A stretch of 64,000 bases of DNA, from positions 1 to 64,000 of the forward strand of contig CAMVRM010000004.1 in the NCBI GenBank assembly GCA_947169885.1, written 5' to 3'. A model generated the notes under the pieces. It had not been told where the DNA came from and made no database searches. It worked only from the letters and a program-made list of their open reading frames with translations. Numbering within the stretch: position 1 is the first letter of the stretch; each line of letters opens with the position of its first letter. Origin of the DNA: an uncultured Ruminococcus sp. (GTDB lineage Bacteria; Bacillota; Clostridia; Oscillospirales; Ruminococcaceae). This document shows, one piece after another, positions 57,092-64,000 of the stretch. The translations under genes and the position numbers were made by a program.

Positions 57092-57850
57092 ATGAGAGAT
57101 ACTATCAAAAAAGAACTTGCGGAGATAGAACGCCGTGAGAACGTGCAGATACTTTACTGCGCTGAAGCAGGCAGCCGTGCATGGGGGTTCAGTTCCCCCG
57201 ACAGCGACTATGACGCACGCTTTATCTATGTAAGAAAGACGGAGGATTACCTGAAACTGGAATCTTTCCGTGACGTTATCGAGTGGAAGCTTGACGACAC
57301 GCTGGACATAAACGGCTGGGACATAAGAAAGCTGCTGCGCCTGCTCTACAACTCAAATCCCGTTATCTTCGAGTGGTGCGGTTCGCCAATTGTCTACAAG
57401 ACCACCGGATTCTGGGAGAAGAACGCTCCGCTTTTTAAGGAGTACTTTTCCGAGAGGGCTGCGCTTTACCACTATGTAAACATTGCACGAAATCACTACA
57501 AAGCCTATCTTTCTGCCGACAGGCTGAAACTGAAAAAATACTTTTACGTCCTGCGTGGGCTGTGGGCGTGTGACTGGGTGAGGGATAAGAAAACACCACC
57601 CCCCGTGCCGTTCGAGATGCTTTTTGAGGAATACTGTCCCGATGAGTTCCGTGAAACGATAAGCGATCTGCTTGCGAAAAAGCGTTCGGGTGAACTGGGG
57701 AGCGGTGAAAATCTGACGGCTCTGACCGACTATTCCGAAAAGCGCATACAGCATTTCACAGAACTTTGCGCCACATACGAAAAACAGCCGCCCAAAAGCT
57801 GGAACACCCTGAACCGCATCTTCTTAGAAGCAACACTCCCCAACAGATAA
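57092..57850 (+). CDS. Nucleotidyltransferase superfamily protein (YcgL-type)
   Basis: EAGSRAWGFSSPDSDYDARFIYV. Confidence 0.9.
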   Translation: MRDTIKKELAEIERRENVQILYCAEAGSRAWGFSSPDSDYDARFIYVRKTEDYLKLESFRDVIEWKLDDTLDINGWDIRKLLRLLYNSNPVIFEWCGSPIVYKTTGFWEKNAPLFKEYFSERAALYHYVNIARNHYKAYLSADRLKLKKYFYVLRGLWACDWVRDKKTPPPVPFEMLFEEYCPDEFRETISDLLAKKRSGELGSGENLTALTDYSEKRIQHFTELCATYEKQPPKSWNTLNRIFLEATLPNR

Positions 57851-58155
57851 CAGAATAATAGATAAGAGATAAGAAATAAGAGATAAGAGATATTTTTGTT
57901 TGTGATATTTTTTCATTTGTCTCTCTATCGGTCAATAGACGAACGAACAGGCAAACAAAATAAGAAATAAGAGATAAGAGATAAGAAATATTTTTGTTTG
58001 TGATATTTTTTCATTTGTCTCTCTATCGGTCAATAGACGAACGGACGGGCAATGCCCGCCCCTACAAACCCAACGTAAGCGAAACGAAACGAAAACTCAT
58101 GCTAATATCTCTTATTTCTTATCTCTTATCTTTTATTTCTTATCTCTAATTTAGT
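57848..58155. repeat. Large composite heptad-repeat element with internal tandem duplication
   Basis: Two identical 55-bp blocks (57891-57945 and 57989-58043), GGGCAATGCCCGCCCCTACAA module, inverted right arm. Confidence 0.85.
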
Positions 58156-58258
58156 AGGTCCGTGTGGGAAATGATTCCTGTGCGGATCTTTTTATTTCTA
58201 TTCCCGAAAAGACAAGCATATTATGAATAGAATAAAACGATGAAAGAAAGTGATACCC

Positions 58259-59878
58259 ATGAAAAAACAGAGCTTTTTGAAAGGCTCGGCGGTGCTGTTG
58301 GGAATGGTGCTTGTCACGAAAGCACTCGGGCTTGTCTACAAGATACCGCTGACTTCGATGCTGGGGGGCGGCGGTATGAGCTGTTACTCGGGGGCGTTCG
58401 CAGTTTTCACGCCCGTGTTTGCGGCGGCAGCGGCAGGAGTTCCCTCGGCTATGTCAAGGCTTGTCTCTCAGCAGCTTGCACTTGGGCGGTATTCGGGAGC
58501 GCTCAGGTTCAGACGTGCGGCGTTTCTTATCTTCGGCACGCTGTCGGGATTGCTCACGGTGCTTATGGCGGCTTTCAGCGGCGTGCTTGCGGAACGTGTC
58601 ATACATATCCCCTCGGCAAAGTATGCAGTGGCGGCTGTCTCGCTCACGATATTCCCTGCGGCGATGATGAATGTTCACCGTGGGTGGTCTGAGGGACTGG
58701 GGAGCATGAACCCCACCGCTTCTTCCGAGATACTTGAAACGGCGGTCAAGCTGATACTGGGGCTTGCTCTGCCCTATGCCGTCATGAGATACGCCGCACA
58801 GAGTTTCGCAGAGTATCACGGCTGTTTCGGGCATTACTGCGCCGACAGTTCCGAAATGTTCAGGACTGCCGTACCATATGCGGCGGCGGCTTCCTGCACA
58901 GGCGTTGCGGCGGCATCGTGGGCGGCGCTTTTGTACCTCACGTTTCTCACACGCAGGATAAACGCAGGCTTTTGTGCAGAAGAAACGTCATCGCTCAGGC
59001 TCAGGACTGCCGCAAAGCTTCTGCTGAAACAGGCTGTTCCTGCTTCGCTCACGGCGGTTGCGGCGACCCTTACGAGCCTTGCAGACCTCATGACCGTCCC
59101 GACCATGCTCGAAAAAGCTATGAGCCGCTGTCAGGGGTTATATCCACAGCTGAACGGCATACCTTCTGCCGAACGTGCAGGATTCATTTACGGCGCATAC
59201 ACGGGGCTTGCGCTGACAGTATACGGGCTTGTGCCGACATTTACGGCGATGCTCGGAAAAAGCATTCTGCCGAGGCTGAGTGCGGCTTGTGCAGGCGGTG
59301 ACAGTGCGGAAGTGCGGCATTCACTGAGAGCAGTACTGCTGTTATCGGCGGCGATAGCGATGCCCTCGGGAGCGGTGATATTCGGATTCCCGAAAGAGAT
59401 ACTGGGACTGTTATTTGCAGGCTCGCCCACCGAAGCGGCGTTATGTGTCCGTCCGCTTGCGATACTCGGTATATCGGCAGTATTCATGGGGATCTCACTG
59501 CCGTGTCTTACGGCATTGCAGGCGTGCGACAAGCAGGGGAGTGCGGTCACGATGACGCTCGCAGGCTCGGCACTGAAACTGATATTGAACATCATTCTTA
59601 TACAGCGCCCAGAGTTCGGACTGAGCGGTGCGGCGGCGGCTATGGCGGCATCGCAGGGGCTGATACTTGTTTTCACGCTTATAGTTCTGATACGTGGAAC
59701 GGGGGCGAGTGCGGAATGTTTAAGTGTGCTTCTGATACCGATACTGCCGACAGCAGGGGCGATGTTTGCGGCTAAGCTATGTCAGGCGGAATTTGAAGCG
59801 CCGATCTTTTTTCCGCTGTGCGTGGGAGCGGCGGTGTATTTTGCGATGATGCTTATTCTGAATAAGAAAGAACTTTGA
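58259..59878 (+). CDS. SpoVB/MurJ-like polysaccharide flippase (MATE-like superfamily)
   Basis: LKGSAVLLGMVLVTKALGLVYKIPLTSMLGGGGMSCYSGAFAVF; 12-14 TM. Confidence 0.9.
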   Translation: MKKQSFLKGSAVLLGMVLVTKALGLVYKIPLTSMLGGGGMSCYSGAFAVFTPVFAAAAAGVPSAMSRLVSQQLALGRYSGALRFRRAAFLIFGTLSGLLTVLMAAFSGVLAERVIHIPSAKYAVAAVSLTIFPAAMMNVHRGWSEGLGSMNPTASSEILETAVKLILGLALPYAVMRYAAQSFAEYHGCFGHYCADSSEMFRTAVPYAAAASCTGVAAASWAALLYLTFLTRRINAGFCAEETSSLRLRTAAKLLLKQAVPASLTAVAATLTSLADLMTVPTMLEKAMSRCQGLYPQLNGIPSAERAGFIYGAYTGLALTVYGLVPTFTAMLGKSILPRLSAACAGGDSAEVRHSLRAVLLLSAAIAMPSGAVIFGFPKEILGLLFAGSPTEAALCVRPLAILGISAVFMGISLPCLTALQACDKQGSAVTMTLAGSALKLILNIILIQRPEFGLSGAAAAMAASQGLILVFTLIVLIRGTGASAECLSVLLIPILPTAGAMFAAKLCQAEFEAPIFFPLCVGAAVYFAMMLILNKKEL

Positions 59879-60126
59879 GCCTTTACAGCGTTAGTATACT
59901 ATTTAGAATATATCAGCATAGGACAGAAGCAACAAAATGCTCAAACAACATCCCAAGCTTTGAAAACACTCATTTTCCTATGAATTAAAGCAGAAACAGC
60001 ACACTTCACAAAATATTATTCAAAAAATTCAAGGGTAATTGTGTACATAGCGATGTTTGATGATTTGTGCAAAACGCCAAAAAAGTCGTATTCTGCGGTT
60101 TTATTAAAAAAAATCGCCGAAAACCC

Positions 60127-60155
60127 TTGAAATTTTTTTTGTTATAGGTTAAAAT
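60127..60155 (+). promoter_or_regulatory. SigA-type promoter for mazG
   Basis: TTGAAA-N17-TAAAAT. Confidence 0.7.
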
Positions 60156-60201
60156 AATAATACAACCGTTGGATTCGGGAATAATTGGAGGGTTGAACGC
60201 T

Positions 60202-60951
60202 TTGACTGATAGTGAATTTGAACAAAGAGCCGCAGCGATACTTGCGAAGAACGATTACGGCGTGGCTGACCTTGCGGAGATAGTCACACTTCTCAGGAGC
60301 GAGCGTGGCTGTCCGTGGGATAAGGTGCAGACACATGAGTCCATAAGACGTGACTTTCTCGAAGAAACTTATGAGGTGCTTGAAGCGATAGACTGCGCAA
60401 GCCCCGAAATGCTTCGTGAAGAACTGGGAGATGTGCTTCTTCAAGTTGTGTTCCATGCGGATATTGAACGTGAAAAGGGAAGCTTTGACCTTGAAGCTGT
60501 TGCGGATGAGGTGTGCAAAAAACTGATCCTCAGACATCCGCACGTTTTCGGAGATGTTCAGGCTGATACAGTCGATAAGGTTCTCTCGAACTGGGACGCT
60601 ATCAAGAAGGACGAGAAAAAGCAGGAAACTTTTACCGATACGCTCAAAAGCGTGCCGAAAGTTTTTCCCTCCGCTATGAGAGCGCAGAAGCTGGGCAAGA
60701 GAGCGTCGAGGGCAGGCATAGAATTCAAGTCTGCGGAAGAAGCGGCAGAGCTTGCAAAGGCTCTTATCGACAGGGGCGAGACTGCAAAGGCGATGTTCGT
60801 GCTTGCTAATGCTGTCAGACTTGACGGCGGTGATGCCGAGGAAGAACTTGCCCGTGTATGCGACAGCTTTACCGAACGCTTTGAACAGCTTGAAAAAACG
60901 GGCAGAGAGCTTTCGGCAGTTACTGCGGCAGAACTCTACGACAACATTTAA
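60202..60951 (+). CDS. mazG: Nucleoside triphosphate pyrophosphohydrolase MazG
   Basis: LLRSERGCPWDKVQTHESIRRDFLEETYEVLEAID; EELGDVLLQVVFHA; TTG start behind GGAGGG. Confidence 0.95.
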   Translation: MTDSEFEQRAAAILAKNDYGVADLAEIVTLLRSERGCPWDKVQTHESIRRDFLEETYEVLEAIDCASPEMLREELGDVLLQVVFHADIEREKGSFDLEAVADEVCKKLILRHPHVFGDVQADTVDKVLSNWDAIKKDEKKQETFTDTLKSVPKVFPSAMRAQKLGKRASRAGIEFKSAEEAAELAKALIDRGETAKAMFVLANAVRLDGGDAEEELARVCDSFTERFEQLEKTGRELSAVTAAELYDNI

Positions 60952-61012
60952 ATGAAGATCCAAGCGTAAAAGGCTTGTAATATTAAAAAAACATCTGGAG
61001 GTATTTACAAAA

Positions 61013-61288
61013 ATGAAAAAGGCAGAACTTATCAATGTGATAGCAGAAAAAGGCGGCTACACCAAGAAAGAAGCAGAGAAGGCTCTCAACGCAGTTATCG
61101 ACTCGCTGACCGATGTTATGGTATCGGGCGACAAGATCACTCTCGTTGGCTTCGGCACTTTCAAGACCAAGGTAAACCCCGAAAGAATGGGCAGAAACCC
61201 CCGTACCAAGGAGGAAAAGCTCATTCCCGAAAAGACCGTTCCCGTATTCAAGGCAGGTCAGGCTTTGAAGGACGCTGTTAACAAGTAA
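61013..61288 (+). CDS. hup: HU family DNA-binding protein
   Basis: MKKAELINVIAEKGGYTKKEAEKALNAVIDS...GRNPRTKEE. Confidence 0.97.
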   Translation: MKKAELINVIAEKGGYTKKEAEKALNAVIDSLTDVMVSGDKITLVGFGTFKTKVNPERMGRNPRTKEEKLIPEKTVPVFKAGQALKDAVNK

Positions 61289-61290
61289 GA

Positions 61291-61330
61291 ACCTGCGGGG
61301 CGTGCCTTAAAAAGTATGCCCCGTTTTTTT
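61291..61330 (+). terminator. Rho-independent terminator
   Basis: CGGGGC...GCCCCGTTTTTTT. Confidence 0.75.
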
Positions 61331-61378
61331 AGAACCTGTCTTCACAAGACACGTTCTTAAAGGAAAGTGTGGAAAAGT

Positions 61379-61621
61379 ATGCGACTGGATAAATATTTGA
61401 AAATAACAAGGCTCATAAAGCGCAGGACTGTTGCGAACGAAGCCTGTGACGCAGGAAAAATAGAAGTCAACGGCAAGATCGCAAGGGCTTCTTATGATGT
61501 CAAAGTCGGCGATATTATTGCGATAAACATGGGTCAGCGCCCGATAAAAGTTGAGGTGCTGAACGTTACCGAATACGCTACCAAGGAAAATGCCGCCGAT
61601 AATTACAGGGTAGTCGACTGA
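61379..61621 (+). CDS. S4 RNA-binding domain protein (RqcP/Hsp15-like)
   Basis: MRLDKYLKITRLIKRRTVANEACDAGKIEVNGKIARASYDVKVGD. Confidence 0.92.
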   Translation: MRLDKYLKITRLIKRRTVANEACDAGKIEVNGKIARASYDVKVGDIIAINMGQRPIKVEVLNVTEYATKENAADNYRVVD

Positions 61622-61649
61622 CGCTGAGCCTCGCTTAGGGGGTCGTGCT

Positions 61650-62501
61650 ATGCCTGATAACAAACAGAATGAACATCAGGCAAGGTTATCTGTCAGCGGT
61701 ATTTTGCTCGTGGCAGGGCTTTTGATGTTTGTTTCGGTGATCGTTCTTACTGCATTGCTCGGAAACAGGAACGGCGGAGAGGTATTTTACAGCGGAGAAC
61801 AGCAGATCCAAGGTTCATCGCCTGCGGCATTTTCGGAGATCGTTTCGGAGTGTGACGGCAATCAAACGGAAGTTTCCGAAACTCCCTCGGCTGAAACAAA
61901 GAACAGTTCGTCGGCGGCTAAGGCAGAGCCTGCGGCTGTGACCAAAAGTTCGGAGACAGTCACGAAAACAACTTCCGCTGAACAGACTGTTCCGACTGTA
62001 TCCGAGATAGTTTATCCTGTTGACATAAACCTTGCAGGCTTTGAGGAACTAACGGGCGTGGACGGCATAGGAGAAGTCACGGCGAATGAGATAATCGGCT
62101 ATCGGGATATGGTGGGCATTATACACCGAATGGAACAGCTGACCGAGATAGACGGTATCGGCGAGAAAACGCTGGAACTGCTGTGCAGTCATTTTTATGT
62201 GAGCGATGCGGACTATATTCCGCCGGAGGACGAAGCTGACAGTGTGGCTTCTGACGAAATTTCCGCTCAGACAGACAGCGTTATCGAAGAACAGCCTGAG
62301 CCGCAATTGCATGATGTGAACATCAACACGGCAACGGCTGAGGAGATAGCCGAGGGACTTTTGCTGACAGAGACACAAGCGGCGGCAATAGTTGAACTGC
62401 GTGGAAATATACAGTACTTCAGTGCTGTTGAAGAACTGCTCTATACCGAGGTGATAACTGCTGAGGATATTGAGCGGATAAGAGATTATGTTATAATATG
62501 A
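61650..62501 (+). CDS. ComEA-like helix-hairpin-helix membrane protein
   Basis: N-terminal TM; VDINLAGFEELTGVDGIGEVTANEIIGYRD; second HhH VNINTATAEEIAEGLLLTETQAAAIVELR. Confidence 0.88.
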   Translation: MPDNKQNEHQARLSVSGILLVAGLLMFVSVIVLTALLGNRNGGEVFYSGEQQIQGSSPAAFSEIVSECDGNQTEVSETPSAETKNSSSAAKAEPAAVTKSSETVTKTTSAEQTVPTVSEIVYPVDINLAGFEELTGVDGIGEVTANEIIGYRDMVGIIHRMEQLTEIDGIGEKTLELLCSHFYVSDADYIPPEDEADSVASDEISAQTDSVIEEQPEPQLHDVNINTATAEEIAEGLLLTETQAAAIVELRGNIQYFSAVEELLYTEVITAEDIERIRDYVII

Positions 62502-62582
62502 ACTTATTGCGGAACGGCAGACTATTTGCGTTTTGAACAGTCGGCTCGTTCCGAAAGTTTTTTTAATGAAAGGAAAGTGTAA

Positions 62583-64000
62583 ATGGATACCGAAAGGATA
62601 ATCGACAGACTTACAGAAGAATTTTCAACTAAGCGTGAGTATGTCAAAAATGTTATAGATATGCTCGATGAGGGCGCTACCGTGCCGTTTATCTCACGTT
62701 ATCGTAAAGAAATGCACGGTGATATGGACGTGCGTTCTTTCAGCGAGAGATATGAATATATGAAAAACCTTGAAGCGAGAAAAGACACAGTTATCGCTTC
62801 TATCGAGGAACAGGGTGCGCTGACTGACGAATTGAGACAAAAGCTTTCGGAAGCAACACTTCTCACGCAGGTGGAGGACTTGTATCTGCCGTTCAAGCCG
62901 AAGAAAAAGACCCGTGCGTCTGCCGCAAAGGCGAAGGGGCTTGAACCGCTTGCCGACCTGCTCATGTCGAAAGAGACACGCCCTGCCGAACAGCTTGCGG
63001 CGGATTTTCTGAATGAAGAAGTTCCCGATGCGGCGGCGGCTTTGCAGGGTGCGTCCGACATCATCGCCGAGCGTATCTCTGAAAATGCCGATGTGCGCAG
63101 TGCTGTCCGTGAACTGACTTTCGACACGGGAACAGTTTCGGCTGTCCGTGCGACCGAGGAAGAAACGGTCTATGACAACTACTACGATTTTCACGCTTCG
63201 CCCAAAAAGATACAGGGGCATCAGTGCCTTGCCATAAACCGTGCCGAGAAAGAGGGCGCTCTGAAAGTCAGGCTTGAAGCGGACGATGAGCGCATTTTAG
63301 ACCGAATAGAGCGCATGACTTTGCCGAAAAAGTCGGCGTACCGTGAGATACTCGAAGCGGCGGCAGAGGACAGCTATGACAGGCTCATTAAGCCCTCTAT
63401 CGAGCGTGACATTCGTTCTGCGCTTACCGAAACTGCGGAGGACGGCGCTATCTACAACTTCAAGCTGAATCTGCGTGCGCTCCTTATGCAGGCTATCGTG
63501 CCCGGCAAGACGATACTGGGTCTTGACCCCGGATTTGCGCACGGCTGTAAGATCGGCATAATCGACCCCGAGAGCAACGTGCTTGCGACTGACGTTGTGT
63601 ATCTTCATCAGAAAGACCGCATGACAAAGCGCATAAAACAGCTTTGCGATATGTACAAAGTCGACTGTATCGCTATCGGAAACGGAACTGCTTCCCGTGA
63701 GAGCGAGGAGGCTGTGGCAGACCTCGGCATTGATTATGTTATCGTGTCGGAGGCGGGCGCTTCGGTATATTCCGTGTCGAAGCTTGCCGAGCAGGAGTTC
63801 CCCGACTATGACACGAACGTTCGTTCGGCTATCTCTATCGCAAGACGTTTGCAGGATCCGCTTGCGGAACTTGTGAAGATCGATCCGAAGTCCATAGGCG
63901 TTGGTCAGTACCAGCACGATATGAACCAGAAGAAACTCAGCGAAGCGCTTGACGGCGTGGTGGAGGACTGTGTGAACTCTGTGGGGGTCAATGTTAACAC
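62583..64000 (+). CDS. tex: RNA-binding transcriptional accessory protein Tex (partial, runs off the window)
   Basis: MDTERIIDRLTEEFSTKREYVKNVIDMLDEGATVPFISRYRKEMHGDMDV...; absent from ORF track because no stop in window. Confidence 0.93.
   Translation, partial: MDTERIIDRLTEEFSTKREYVKNVIDMLDEGATVPFISRYRKEMHGDMDVRSFSERYEYMKNLEARKDTVIASIEEQGALTDELRQKLSEATLLTQVEDLYLPFKPKKKTRASAAKAKGLEPLADLLMSKETRPAEQLAADFLNEEVPDAAAALQGASDIIAERISENADVRSAVRELTFDTGTVSAVRATEEETVYDNYYDFHASPKKIQGHQCLAINRAEKEGALKVRLEADDERILDRIERMTLPKKSAYREILEAAAEDSYDRLIKPSIERDIRSALTETAEDGAIYNFKLNLRALLMQAIVPGKTILGLDPGFAHGCKIGIIDPESNVLATDVVYLHQKDRMTKRIKQLCDMYKVDCIAIGNGTASRESEEAVADLGIDYVIVSEAGASVYSVSKLAEQEFPDYDTNVRSAISIARRLQDPLAELVKIDPKSIGVGQYQHDMNQKKLSEALDGVVEDCVNSVGVNVN

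Noticed and set aside
57848-58155. Possible CRISPR array (repeated blocks with spacers)
   Set aside because: Heptad arms and only two 55-bp blocks; no regular repeat-spacer periodicity and no cas genes in the window.
60142-61035. 297-aa minus-strand ORF
   Set aside because: Antisense to mazG; no recognisable domain.

Overview
The window looks like a chromosomal segment of a Gram-positive, low/medium-GC Firmicute (gene content and dispersed repeats suggest a Ruminococcus-type Oscillospiraceae; taxon is inferred). Most of it is core and housekeeping genes: yqfD(partial)-phoH-ybeY-dgkA-GT2-era-yqzL-like-recO-mutS2, nfeD/SPFH, trxB, proS, fhs, tsaE-tsaB-rpiB, recG, an LTA synthase-like sulfatase, apbE/NusG_II/Gx-transporter, cstA, spoIIP, galE, mazG, HU, a ComEA-like gene and tex (partial). 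The most unusual features are: (1) a minus-strand tandem array of SEVEN paralogous ~125-aa VOC/glyoxalase-fold genes (42038-44776), preceded by a cluster of TGATAAT/ATTATCA half-sites resembling Fur/PerR/Zur operators; (2) a dispersed family of heptad-repeat (AAGARAT)n intergenic elements, about 11 in 64 kb, often with inverted right arms and frequently containing the stop codon of the upstream gene; (3) a ~161-bp MITE-like element with long imperfect TIRs upstream of nfeD; (4) two neighbouring genes (apbE, NusG_II) that appear to use AUC/AUA start codons behind near-perfect extended Shine-Dalgarno sequences; (5) a GNAT gene split by a frameshift at an A7 run; (6) a TetR regulator with two TGACAnnnTGTCA operators in its own promoter. 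No tRNA, rRNA or CRISPR array was recognised.
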